The notes under the pieces: generated by a model | Told to the model about the DNA's origin: nothing | Databases searched by the model: none | The model's input: the letters and a program-made list of their open reading frames with translations, nothing else | Assembly: GCA_037783545.1 (NCBI GenBank) | Contig: JBBELK010000504.1 | Span: 1,116,001 to 1,180,000 of the forward strand | Direction of reading: 5' to 3' | DNA from: Henricia sp. BOLD:AAB3569 | Lineage: Eukaryota > Echinodermata > Asteroidea > Spinulosida > Echinasteridae | DNA: 64,000 nt | Shown here: one piece after another, positions 47,786 to 59,523 of the stretch | Layout: every line of letters starts with the position of its first letter | Numbering within the stretch: position 1 is the stretch's first letter | Program-made: the position numbers and the translations under genes

Positions 47786-47963
47786 CAAAGTAATACCGGT
47801 AATAAACAAATTATTTGGTATTGTGCCTAATCACCATGGAAATTAAATAACCAAACATAGTATGAGGGAAAAATCATGGTCCTCATCAGGATTCAAACCC
47901 GAGGCCTCTAGCACACTGGGAAGATGCTGTACTAGCCGAGCTGCGAGGCACAGTGGTACACCT

Positions 47964-49008
47964 ATATATCGTCGCAATTTTCCCATACTGACGAACAGAC
48001 ACTTTTTATCAAATTTCGTTTTTTGACATTTTTGGGGTTCTTGGGGTGTCCCCTTTCATTTCTGAACATTTCAAACCAAGATATTGTCTGGTTTTTAAGT
48101 TATGAAACATCTGAAAATGACGAACAACCCCATTTCGCTTAAAAAGATTTTCCCATACTGACGAACATGGATTCTTGGTTGGTGACCGTTCACTGCTTCT
48201 GCGTATTACAACACAGCGCGCTGGTACCGGGTACCAACCAATATCGCGCGAAGCTGAACGCTGTTTTTACGTAAGAAAAAATCAATAAATAAAGAAATAC
48301 TACTGTAAAAGCTGAAATATTCGCGGTGGTTTTATTTTCGCGCATTTCGCGCACCAGACAGAGCCCGCAAAAATAACACCCCGCGAAAATATATAATTTT
48401 AATGAGGCTATTCTGTGAATATAATTTCCATCCGCGAAAATAATAACTCGCGAAAATGTCAGTGATGTTGAAATGCGCGAAAATATCTGTACGCGAAAAT
48501 ATTGGCTTTTACAGTATGGAATTTTACAAAATGTTAGTTTGTGGATATGGTACCTAATTACCTAAGTGTTCATCAGTATAAAGATAAGTCTCGTCCGCAG
48601 CCCCGATGAAGTAATATAACCGCTAATCTGGAGGACCGCCGTTCAAACACACACTAAACATATGGAGGTGGCGAACAACCTTTTGAGTTTTTCTCATAGT
48701 GACGAACCCGAAAGTGCACAGCGTTACGGGTGGCGAACAGCACGCGCATCGAATTTTGTTTTTTCTCATACCGACGAACACGTTCACAGCTTTATAACTG
48801 CTCAGATATTAATCAAATAAATGGAAAATACGTAATTAATTAAAGTTTAGACATTAAGCAAGAAGGTTATTAAAGCAAAAAGTGGAATTTTATTTTCAAA
48901 AACGGTGAAAAGAACCAAAATAAGTCCAACTAAAAACTTGAATTACTCGAAACTGCAGTTTGGCATGTTTGGTCATGTTCGTCAGTATGAGAAAAACCGA
49001 CGATATAT
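47964..49008. mobile_element. 1.05-kb TIR element with repeated subterminal CATACTGACGAAC motifs
   Basis: The ends ATATATCGTCG and CGACGATATAT are inverted, and similarity continues inward through CATACTGACGAAC. Four direct copies of CATANYGACGAAC (47984, 48154, 48695, 48767) and one inverted copy (48977) look like multiple transposase-binding sites. It contains the CGCGAAAATA MITE at 48303-48514. No transposase is recognised. Confidence 0.75.
48303..48514. mobile_element. CGCGAAAATA MITE, copy without the tandem expansion
   Basis: Same ends and TA flanks as 36995-37257 with only two to three of the internal units. It is inserted inside the TIR element at 47964-49008. Confidence 0.85.
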
Positions 49009-49375
49009 TCCCTCAGGTCCCCCTAAGAACCTAACTTTTTCTCTCGGTGTTGCGTGTGTAAATGACCAAAGTAACAAATGAGTTGGAAATGATCTAGTGG
49101 GGCTCCAAACGGATGGTGCTTAGTTTATTATAACAGACATAATGGCACACCTCTGATGGAGCTATGCTTGCAACTCTAGACAATCAGGCGGCGCAGAAAT
49201 CATATCAGGCGGTGCAACATCATTTATTACGTTGAAGGAAATGAGCAATGATGCAGCAATTCAATGAGACACGAATATAGGGGGTTCTGCTTCAAAGACT
49301 TAGAAACACTGAAAAAAATTTTGAGCAAAGATTTAATTCAAGGAAAGTCTTGTACAGCCAAGTGAGCGTGTATTT

Positions 49376-49590
49376 TTCCAGTCAGAGGTCCCGGGTTCAA
49401 ATCCCAATGAGGCCCCATGCATGTGATTTTTCTTTCATCTTACATTTTGGCATTTCATTTCAATGGTGATTTAACAGGCACCATACCGAACATTGTGTTT
49501 GTTACTTTGCTGGTAGAGCATCTGCCCAGAGAGTCAGAGGTTTCAGGTACAAATCCCGATGAGGCCCGTATAATTTCTCTCATTTTTGGA
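49376..49590 (+). repeat. Two partial tRNA-derived SINEs in tandem
   Basis: The first keeps the B-box end (CGGGTTCAAATCCCAATGAG) and tail. The second, from about 49490, keeps an A-box remnant (gctggtagagcatctgccca) and a B-box (CAGGTACAAATCCCGATGAG). Confidence 0.7.
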
Positions 49591-50908
49591 AAGCTAAAAT
49601 ACTTTTTTGGTTTTTTTTCTGAAAATATTTTTGTCCATGTTTTAGACAGACAAAGTCTGCATTAGGTTTTTGAATTTTATGATGATTTTTTTTTTTCCTC
49701 CGTTTGTTTCAGGAAATTTGTGAAAGGAAGTCATGTATTGTGGTTCTTTGTACGTATGTAGCTGTTTCCATAGAGATGACACTTGACCGCAATAATGGCT
49801 GATAACAGAAATGGCACCGCAAGCTTCCTGTAGGACACAGTATATATAGTACATGTACTACAGAAAAAATTATTATTAGCTAATGTTAAGATTACAATTT
49901 TGGCTATAATTCTCAGCAACTTGTTACAGAAAATGATTTGTATATTATGCAAATAACCAAGAACATGATTTGTTTTGATATTTCCTGGAATGTTCTTTGT
50001 CATACAATGTAAACAATTGAGACAATAAAGCAAAGTTTTGGAAAAACCCAGAAAATTCAAATTTCTGAGTTAATACCAAAAAAAGGGCATTTTGGCTAAT
50101 ATTGAAATTTGTCACCTGAAACCCCAAGTACAAACTCTTATTCTAGGCTTTCTAGCACTGTAGATTCAACTAATGCGAGCCTTATATCCTCAGAACACAA
50201 CAGCCAATGCATCCACAATGAAAAAACTTGCATAGAAAAAGCTTTATTTCAGAACGAGCTTTACATACTATCTTACAATAAGTTTGAGATATTGTAGGGT
50301 GTACGCAGATATTTTATTAAGGGTATGAATTCCTCTTGAATAATTTTGTATATGATTAGACAATTGTATCTGCATGACAGACACACCTTCTCACAGGAAT
50401 AGGTGAAAACAGTCATTTGAAAAAAAGAAATCCTAAAATTGACAACACACCAATATCCCTAACTTATTGTGAGTATTGTATATCAGGGGTATTATAGCAA
50501 GAGTTAGTTCATTATAATAGTAATAATGGTTAGCACAAAGTATACATAAATGTAGGCAATTTAATTGTAACTGCTAAATTGCATAATGTGTTTATCTTAA
50601 ACCTTTCCTATAAAAAAATAGAATAGGTTTTACCATGTTTAACTCAAAGACTCTGCTTACAACTCAAAATTTAAGCTATTCTGTTGAGGTCTGAATTAAC
50701 AAGATTTCACTAATTAATTTCAACGACAGAACTTTTCACAATTCTTTGCCTAAAATTATAATTAAATACTTACAGGAGTGTGTGGAACAAGCCATAATTT
50801 GCGAAGGAGTCTCAGTTCGTCGACAAAATATTCCATAAAAACCGTTTCCTCAGTTGCAGAAAACACACTCATAATATATCAGTCTCCCATATAGTATCCG
50901 TAACTCAC

Positions 50909-51099
50909 AGTTTACATTGTTGCCTAACCCGTGCTTGTTGTTTTAATTCACGTAAGAATCTGGCCGGTCGTACGACGACAACAATTATCTGTGTTCGGGA
51001 GATTCTTAATACTGCCTGGTGCCCATCGAGTGTGTCCCGGCTGGAGACTTGACTCATCCAAGTATGACAGTGTATAACCCATCCTGCTGTGCCTATCAA
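50909..51099 (-). other. Possible upstream exon and promoter of the FOXN2/3 gene
   Basis: On the minus strand an open frame begins at 51099 and reads into a consensus donor (gtgagtta, 50908-50901). If spliced to the acceptor at 35743, the frame continues into MPPNRK without a break (AAA-CT joined to C-ATG). The residues (for example MSQVSSRDTLDGHQ at the inner ATG) match nothing I know, so this may be 5' untranslated sequence whose phase agrees by chance (one in three). Just upstream on the minus strand lies an AGCCAATC CCAAT box (51111-51118) and an X-box-like motif near 51128. The segment is less repetitive than its surroundings. Transcript data would decide. Confidence 0.22.
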
Positions 51100-52158
51100 A
51101 ACGGCCAGCTGATTGGCTGGTTTGTTGTCATGGAGATATCACAATTACCCACGCCTTATGGAAGTGCAGTAACTCGCATTGCAACTACATGTAGCTTTAT
51201 ATGGTGTGTGTGTGTATGGAGATGCATAGGGTTACACAGTGGATGTGCTGTATGTAAATTCACATCCACGTGTGCAGTATCACTGTATGTACCACAACCT
51301 TAGCAGAAGGAAGTGGGTTTTTAAAAAGCAGGATCTGGCCAATTCATTTATGCAAATTGCACTTGTGTTTAGTACAGTGATTAGATATTCCAATTCAACA
51401 ACTAAGCCTGACCAGGTGAATAGGTAATGTACATTTGATATCTATGCATATATCAATCGTCCTTATATCTATACCAATTGTATGAAGGTACATGTACCTG
51501 CACCTTTTCTGTGTTTCATCGTTGCTACATGAAGTAACTACTGTCCATGTACACGTACATAATTTGCAAAGAATATCAGGCAAAATTGAGACATACAATA
51601 CTTCCATTTTAGATGTAAATTGTTCCAAAGTTCAACTGTTGAGTGTTTTCAAAATATCTGAAAAAATTAAAGTTTTATGCTTAACCTTACACCTTTTCTC
51701 ACAGCCAACGAGTTGCAAAAACTCGGCCCCTCGGATTTTGTAGCAGCAATTTCTTTACGAGAGTCATGACTACTTTTCAGAAGGTCCTCCCATCCAAATT
51801 CAGTCAACTTTGTGACTGATAAATCCAATCAGAAATTTATGCTACACACTTGTGTAAACAGGAATAATTTAATTACTATCTGCTATACAACAACATGTGT
51901 CTATCCTACATGTACATAAGATGTTAAATTTGTACAAGGATTTTTTACAGAAAAACAAGTATGTTGTCGGATTATCTGTTACCCTAAGTTATGGGGCGTT
52001 ATCTTCTGAGAACAAGTAAAAGTTATTTTTTCTTTCTTGAGAGAGAGAAGATAATTAAGCATCTGTGGCTTTAGACTTGCGGAAGATCAAAAAATAAAAA
52101 ATTTGCAAATATACCAATGGGCCTTTACAAAACAGACACTTTACACGTATTTATAATA

Positions 52159-52306
52159 ATTTATGGACTGAAAGCTACCGAGTTTAAAGGCCAAAACATG
52201 TACATTGTATGTTTATATCATTTGCAAACTTTTTGGAATAAGGACATAACATTTTAAAAGAAGAATGCTGGTAAACTAGTCTGCAGAAATTTCAACTACA
52301 TCCGAG
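52159..52306 (+). repeat. Direct repeat (family R), left copy
   Basis: About 85-90 percent identical by eye to 52756-52898 (gaaagctaccgagtttaaag, aagaatgctggtaaactagt). The two copies flank the palindrome. Confidence 0.8.
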
Positions 52307-52314
52307 TTTTTCTA

Positions 52315-52732
52315 CGGTAAAGGGGGCATTTTGGCAACACAGACCATATTCTCCAGAAAATACCTTTGTCTGGTCTCAAAATAAAAGAAATAAGTTTCAG
52401 TTGTTCTGAAGAGATAACTTACATGTAGGCCCAAAAGGGTTACAAATAGTGTGACAACATGCCCTTCTAAAAACCCTGTGTACAAATTTCCAATATACAT
52501 GTACGCTTGTAACCAGGACGGCCTAAAATGTAACACAAGTGTCCGTCCCGGTTACGAGCATATTGGACATTTGTACACAGGTTTTTTTTAGAAAGGCATG
52601 TTGTCACACTTTTTGTAACCCTTTTGGGGCTTAAGTTATCTCTTCAGAACAACTGAAACTTATTTCTTTTATTTTTAGACCAGGTATTTTCTGGAAAATA
52701 TGGTCGTTGTTGCAAAAATTCCCCCTTTACCA
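52315..52732. repeat. Large imperfect palindrome, arms of about 200 bases
   Basis: The left arm (52315-52522) and right arm (52542-52732) are inverted copies around a 19-base centre. The arms include aaagggggcattttggcaac/gttgcaaaaattccccctt and agataacttacatgtagg/gcttaagttatct. Confidence 0.8.
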
Positions 52733-52755
52733 TGGAAAGACTCATTTCTAAAAAT

Positions 52756-53540
52756 GTATGGACTCAAAGCTACCGAGTTTAAAGGTCCAATACATGCTAT
52801 GTACATCATTTGCAAACTTTTTAAGAATAAGGACATAACATTTCTAAAGAAGAATGCTGGTAAACTAGTCTGCAGAAATGTCAACTACATCTACAGATGC
52901 ATAAATGCTGAACAGAAAACCTTCAAAATATATGCATGGTTTTTGTGTTGTGTTTATATGCACACACTTCTTTTAAAACCACCTTCAGTTAATCTCTTAC
53001 AAAAATGTACCATCTTGGACAGAAACCCTTTCATGTGGTGTTTGTTACCATTGTTATCAATTGATTGCTTTCCGGTGACGTCACCCCTTCCATCCACCAT
53101 TTTGGTGGGCATTTTTCATGACCCACGTGGCTCGAGTAATAACCGGCAAAAAGAGCAAGAAAAGCACATTGGTTGCACTTACCTCTGTTGCTTGAACTAG
53201 CTTTATGTTGTTGCGCCATGGCTGTTGTATCGAGAAAGATAAAAACGCATTTCTTCAGGCTAAACATCGCGATCAAGTAAAAGCACTTTCGTTTTTACAA
53301 GCCGAGTGCATGCTCAATAATTTGAACGCATCACAACGCCTGCGTGCGGCATCTTCGAATGAAAATACGCTGGTGAGTATTTTTTACGCGTGTTCATGTG
53401 CGTCTATTTGCGCGCGTGTGTACGTGCGTGACTGTTGACCACCAAACATTCCCGGATGTTCTACGTCATCGAAAGCAATCAATACTTTGAGTAAGGTCCT
53501 TCTTGTCAACTCATCATTACAAATGATATAATGGGTCTTT
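52756..53540 (+). repeat. Direct repeat (family R), right copy, interrupted by a 422-base TIR element
   Basis: Continues past 52898 into the family-R blocks aaaaccaccttcagtt and catgtggtgtttgttacca. It resumes after the insertion at 53483 with tactttgagtaagg-like sequence and ends near atataatgggtctttaat. Confidence 0.7.
53061..53482. mobile_element. 422-base TIR element inserted in a family-R repeat
   Basis: The ends TTGATTGCTTTC and GAAAGCAATCAA are inverted, and partial complementarity continues to the TGACGT motifs. Family-R copies elsewhere read straight across (tatcaacactttag), so this is an insertion. A CCATGG in the middle gives an ATG on each strand. The minus-strand one runs 12 codons (MAQQHKASSSNR) to a donor (gtaagt). 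The plus strand has an acceptor-open-donor stretch at 53259-53372 (38 codons). This resembles exon remnants of a lost transposase gene, but no family is recognised. Confidence 0.55.
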
Positions 53541-54145
53541 AATTTGAACACAACTTCTACACATGCAAACAGAGGGAAAAAAAACCTAAGTGAGACAGGC
53601 AGTAGGGAATAGATGAAGTAGTCCCACGATGATGTGTTTACTTATTCAATTTTGCCCATTGCTTGGAGCACTGTAAAACATGCATCCAGGAGTAGCAGAG
53701 TAAACAGTATGTTGGTTTAGACAGTGAGGAGCAATTGGAGCTACAGTATCGCGTAACACAGGCAAAAATCGACATCGTTCAACCTCGTTTGCTTTGCTTG
53801 GCCTGTATTTTAAAGACAGTCTTTTTTGTGACATTCACATTGTCAATTCCAACATCCACACAGTGAAAGACAATGATAAAATCACAAACAAAGGTCTGGT
53901 CACACATGCGTCAAACGTCAAGTATGATGTGCAAAGTTTGAATTTAAAAATATCTATATTTTTGGACGCGCCAAATTAACATTTAATCCTGAAATAGACA
54001 TTTAACATTTCTAATAGAGATACCGGTATATCTCTGTTTGAAATAAGTCTCTCATTCAGGATAAAATTTTAACTTGGTACATCCTGAAATACATATATTT
54101 CTAAATGCTATATTTGCATGCCATACGTTAAATAACTATTTTTCC

Positions 54146-54418
54146 CGTATTAGGACGACCGTTTTGGGTACAGTGCTTACAGAGACCACTAAAACCACAA
54201 AATTGTCGGAAAGAAACTCATGAATTGACACCCATTTTCTCGACCTAATTCTCTGAAAAAAAGTTTTGCGACCTAGACGAAAATGGTTTGTGACCTAATA
54301 AAAATGGTTAAGAACCTAATAAAAATGGTTTTTGACCTAATAAAGATGGTTTTTGAAGCACTTGGCATTAGGACGACCGGCTATCGGTCGCCCTAATGCG
54401 GTCGGTCGTCCTAATACG
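54146..54418. mobile_element. TIR element CGTATTAGGACGACCG with internal 21-base tandem repeats
   Basis: The 16-base ends are exactly complementary (54146-54161, 54403-54418). A third, inverted copy lies at 54366-54378. Four diverged units of about 21 bases (acctaataaaaatggttttt) lie at 54270-54355. Confidence 0.75.
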
Positions 54419-54601
54419 CCGTTTTTACCCATAACTGGTCGACCTAAACGCGAAAGAGTAAGTTGTTTGACACGTACATGTATTTGTGACCAGGCCTTAA
54501 ACCACGAGCCTAACTTGACACGAATGATATCATCCATATATATACTTGTGGAATATAGTAAAATTTTAACCGAAACGCTCCCCAATTTGTTAATTTACGA
54601 T

Positions 54602-54730
54602 AGGTGTCGGTTCGTGAAAACAAAAAATGTTGGGTGTCAGTTCGTGAAAATACAATTTACGTGCTGACGCCATTTTGTACCCGAGACGAGCACTGAAGTG
54701 CCACTGCGTGTCAGTTCGTGGTGTCACCAA
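54602..54730 (+). repeat. Short dispersed repeats GGTGTCAGTTCGTGAAAA
   Basis: Three direct copies near 54606, 54634 and 54706, with a diverged inverted copy near 54214, inside the neighbouring TIR element. Confidence 0.5.
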
Positions 54731-55942
54731 CGAATTATTGCCTTTCAAAGTGTGCATGTGAAGAATTTTCTCCCAAATTTGATACCTGCCACATCTCCAA
54801 AAAAAGTTTCAAGCACTGCGAAACACATTTTAATAAAAAAAATTTCAAAAGCATGCTTTTCTTTACAGCGACATTATGATATCTTTGGAAGGTAATACAT
54901 GTATCTCAGTTTTTGAGATGAATTTGGTTTTTTTTTCATGAAATGTTGAGGGTATTTTTTATGTAGGTTCATAAATATACTGGGCTGCATTCTTAAAAAT
55001 TTGTCAAGGTTTTCACAGACATGGTCATACAACTGTTACAGTTCATGGCTTAACAAACCCATGGAGTTTTAAGGACTGGCAGGGCTTTGTGACAGTTCCC
55101 CTTGTTGAAACTCCGACTACAGATATTGGTAATTAACTGTTTTCCCCAGACACATAAAAGCAAGAAATAACTTTCATGCACAAGAAAAAAAATGGATGCA
55201 ACAACCACACATTTAACAGAATCAAGCTTGCAGAAATTGACAGTATGATACTTTGTCATCCTTGAAAGAAAACCCATCTTGACTAAGATGGTGATAGATG
55301 AATTGGATATCAGATTACGATATGCTGCAATGTCAAATCCTTTCCATAAACTGCAAGTGATATAACATGGGAATAAATGGGCCACCAGAGAAATATAGGG
55401 GCAGTTGAAAAATTGCTCTAAAAAACTGACATCTTTCCTACATGTACATGTACCGTACAGTATTGGAGAAGAGCAAATTTTGTAATAATTTCTAGCTTTT
55501 GGGTTGCAGATGCGTTGAAAAATGCTCGTCCAAGTCAAACTGTCCTTTTTATCATGTATGACAAGTGTGGACTGCAGGTTCCACGCAGACAATTTTTCTG
55601 CAATTTCCCTCAACTGTACAAATGTACCTTGTTTTCTTGGATTTTCTCCACTTTCCTGTGAGAAAAAAAGCAAATCTCGACACGCTATATTACATGTACC
55701 GGTACATGTGTATTCAAAAATAGTACAGTGTACAAAACTACAAATGTATATGTAGTGGATGAAATCGCTACAATATCACCTGGGAATGTTTTTTCACTCT
55801 CTCTCTTTGTACATGTAGAAACAAAAATCAATCCTTGTCACTTTGAGCACTTTTAAAGACATTTGTCCGACATGGGAGTTACATGTACATGTAATTTCAA
55901 CTTGCAAAATAGTAAATTTCTTGTTGTGTTAAAGTTATTATA

Positions 55943-56230
55943 CACTGTCAAAACAGTAAAATTTGACTAGAAATCAGTCAAAACATTGCACCCAGCAGAC
56001 CCTAAAATTAAAAACCTACATGTAGTTACTGATAAATGACTAGAAATATAGTTATACCAGTGAATCTGACTCCGCCTGGTACAATGTAGCTGTTTTAACA
56101 AGATATCTGTTTGACGGTACAAAGATTTTAGTCATCCTGATTAGAAAATCTAGTCAGACTGACTAGACAATAAGGGTCCGCTGGATGCAACTGAAAATCA
56201 GTTATTTTTGACTAAGTTGGTTTTAGAGTG
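55943..56230. mobile_element. Foldback MITE with ACACTNTNAAAAC ends
   Basis: Arms of about 60 bases pair (tgcacccagcagaccct with agggtccgctggatgca; tttgactagaaatcag with ctgaaaatcagttatt-like sequence). Flanked by TA. Confidence 0.75.
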
Positions 56231-57241
56231 TACTGTAGCTGTTACAATAAACTTTCTTTTACAACAAATCCATCAATGGTAAATTAAAGTGTAATTAATT
56301 AAATGTTGGCAAACATTGAAGGTTCAAAATAGCGCCTTTTTGGTCCATAACTATCCATCACTTAATTTACTTGTAACAGAAGAAGAAAAAAAATCAATTT
56401 TGATTCAAATTCAATGTTTGAAGTAAAATCGTCCCTTGGATCACAGACATAAGATATCTTTAATGATTCTTTCCATGCACTGTGGACAATGGCTGGAATC
56501 ATTCACCGCATCTCTGTCAATTTTTTCCCCCAGCTGATGCGACAGACAGCAAGCCTGTGTCCCCGGAATTACTCCTATCTCCAGGATCAATAATTATACG
56601 CCATTCTCTGGCATCTGACAGCGCAGTACACACCAAATGCCGGACGTTTAATCAGGCGGCGGTTGTTGTCTCGCGCTAGAAATTCCTGGTTCTACAACAG
56701 TCAAACAGAACTGACGGACACGATCTTGATGACTAATGTTACAATTGGGCTGGGAAATTTGGGCCGCTCCTTACCGTAAATCTTGATGTGCGCAGAAACT
56801 CAAAGTATCAACCAATCAGATTGTAACAGAAATCTATGCAAAGGCCTTGGATTACCTGCTGAACTCAAATAAAGTGAAACCTCTGCAGGTAAATCCCCAA
56901 GGGCATGAACTCACAATTTGAGAGGCATAAGCAGTGTTTAAATTATTTAAATGAAACTGGGTTTAAATTCACAACTGATACAATTGGATTTTTGGTCCAA
57001 GTTTACAGGAATTTGGGGTTATCCAAGTTTCATTTCACTAAAAACCTATTATACTTATAGTTTCCGAGTTGGAAAAATTTTTTTTTAAATTTAGCAAAGT
57101 TTGCATTTTTTTCTCAAAGCTAAAAAAGAAATTCTCGCTCACCGGGAACCAAGATCATTCAAAAATGTGTATTATACATGTATGTGTAAATTTTTCCACA
57201 ATATAAGACGAGAGAAAAATCATATGATCCAAACCTGAGAC

Positions 57242-57586
57242 TAGGGATGGGAATTTACGGTTAATTCAGAAACCGGTTTGCAATTCTTTCAAGTGTCCGT
57301 TAACTGGGTAACCGTTCGGCCGACTAAATATTGTTGCTGGTGTTTATAGATACATGTGCAATGTACACATTACCCCTAGGCCCCCAAAATAATAATTGAA
57401 CCCTTATCTGGTCAAATTTTTACTATGACCCTATATGAATTAATTTCCGTTTCATGAAGTCATTACAAATAACCCTCTGAAAGCTATTGTGAATTCTTTA
57501 AACTTGGGTTTCGTTTTTAAAGCGTTCGGCAAAACCGGCTTTTTCAATTTGTTTCGGTTAAACAGTTAACCGGTTAAACATCCCTA
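57242..57586. mobile_element. hAT-like MITE with TAGGGATG ends
   Basis: The ends tagggatgggaatttacggt and gttaaccggttaaacatccc(ta) are imperfect inverted repeats. GGTTAA/TTAACC motifs recur subterminally. Confidence 0.65.
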
Positions 57587-57965
57587 CCTAAGACCATAAA
57601 AACGAAAGAATATCACAGTGCATTCACTGTCTTTTCAATAGGTATAATTTTCTTTTTAAATATTTACTTTAGAATAATTTTTCTTGTTGCAACATACAAA
57701 ACACATCTGTTGGAAAGAAGATAATTGTTTTGGTACATGAATCAACTGCAGTAGTGAATATCCTGAAATCATCATTATCAATCTAATCAATTACAGTGGA
57801 ATCTTGTGAAACCTCAAGATAAAATAAACAGTTAATTGTTTAAGATAAGCAGAGGTTTGACTTTTTTATTTAAACTTGGTGAATTCTATACTGTTATACT
57901 TTTGAAGGTTATTCATTTTTGGTTCAAGTTAAAGAGGTTTTGACAGCCCTAATAAAGCCTTTTAA

Positions 57966-58345
57966 CTCTTTCAGTGCCGGCGTTTTTTCAGCATTTAACC
58001 CTAAAGTGCCAGACTTTACGCATATTTTGTTATTCTGTAATCAATGGTATTGTTTTATTGAGTGATAAACACCAATCTTTTTCACTATCCGAATCCGAAC
58101 AAAACTCACAAACCTCTTTCGCGGAGAAGCGAGTGCATTTTACTATGGGCGCCGCCATCTTAGCTGCTCAGAACTGCTCAGACTTTGCGCCCTCTCGTGG
58201 AACTCCGACATTGTACCTCTAATATATTGCATATTATGATAGATCCAGTGATATTTTTAGGTCATACATGTACGGCGGTTGGCGTTTTTGAAAAAAAAGT
58301 TGTTAAAAAAGTTATCGTACATGTACGGCCTTGACACTAAAAGAG
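57966..58345. mobile_element. piggyBac-like MITE
   Basis: The target duplication TTAA stands on both sides (57962-57965 and 58346-58349). The ends CTCTTTCAGTGCCGGC and its diverged complement (gacactaaaagag) are typical of piggyBac-type MITEs (TTAA plus CTCTTT-type start). No transposase. Confidence 0.8.
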
Positions 58346-59351
58346 TTAACAAACAGGTTTTTACAGACCTGGTAAAAATATTATGCAACTACCGGGGTAA
58401 CTTAATATACATGTAATCATCAAGAGAAATTAAGAATTCTTGAGAACCGTACATGTATACCGTACTGTATTAAAATAAATACAGACAGTTTATGAATATA
58501 TACATGTTTGCACAGCGGTACGCCTACTTGCACAAATCTTGGCCTCCGTGAAAGAAATCTCGGCTAATGACGCATGGAATTGAGGCAATCGGCGGCAATG
58601 ACGCTGCCATGGAGGTCTTATCCCCATCACTGCATGAATGGATTAGTTCAAAATAGGTCGGCAAAAATAGCAACAACTTATTCACAAATGGCCGGGGCGG
58701 GTAAGGGTTTCATTGCTATACAATCCCTGCACTAAACGCTACACTGACTTATGCAATCTATGATGTTCAATTGTTATTAATAATGCATAAACTGCAATAC
58801 AGTTTTCAATAACTGTAACTTAACTCAATCACATGTAATTTAACTGCCGCTTTTTAGGTAAAAGTTTAGTTTTAGAAAGTCTGTAATAGACGTGTTTTGT
58901 TTTCTCTTCCAAGGCTGTCTCCAGGTTTTTTGCTGTACGAGAGAATATTAGGTCTAGCGCATGCAAACTGCACACGGCATCAAAATGAGCAACTGTGCGA
59001 TAACGACTTCCATAGTAAACCCGTACAACAACACACTGGTTGCGTACATACAGCACTAGCTGCATACAGGCTGGCAGAGCTCGAAAGACAGCCTTGCCGC
59101 GTCTGCACTTACGGGTTTAATGTCTTTCTTTATTTTTTCGGCCAGTTTTGGCCGAGCTTTGGATATGCGGGTATGCAAGGTATGAATATTTAACATTTGT
59201 CTTGAGCCAATCAGCACGTAATGACGCGATGCATGCATTATGCATGTCATGGCGTCCTCATGTTACGAGAGCCGTGGCATGATCGATGGACGAAAACAAC
59301 AAATATTCTTGGGTTCGTAGCATTTATTGTGCTTGTCTGATTACATATTTG

Positions 59352-59523
59352 ATTACACTTTTGCGGCGACTTTTGCAGTTTGTAAACAGTGGAGAAGGCG
59401 AATTGAAGCCAAATCGAGATGTAGTGTAAATGCAGCAAATGTTTAGTTTTGAGGTCGCAATAAAAATGCCGGGTCTGTATCCACCTTTGCTGTTTCGAGT
59501 GCAAACACGGTGTAAAAGTACCT
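59352..59523. mobile_element. Partial copy of the GTTTACACTCGA MITE
   Basis: Matches the right third of the element at 4853-5343, including aggtcgcaataaaaatgc and gggtctgtatccacct, and ends at a cgagtgcaaacacgg terminus. Confidence 0.7.

Larger units (their letters stand above)
47840..49060 (-). repeat. tRNA-derived SINE interrupted by a 1.05-kb TIR element
   Basis: The head and tail lie at 47840-47963, and the leader (ccctcaggtccccctaagaac, then ctctcggtgttgcg) resumes at 49009-49060. Uninterrupted relatives read cagtggtatactccctcagg across the junction, so the DNA between is a later insertion (see the TIR element at 47964-49008). Confidence 0.75.
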
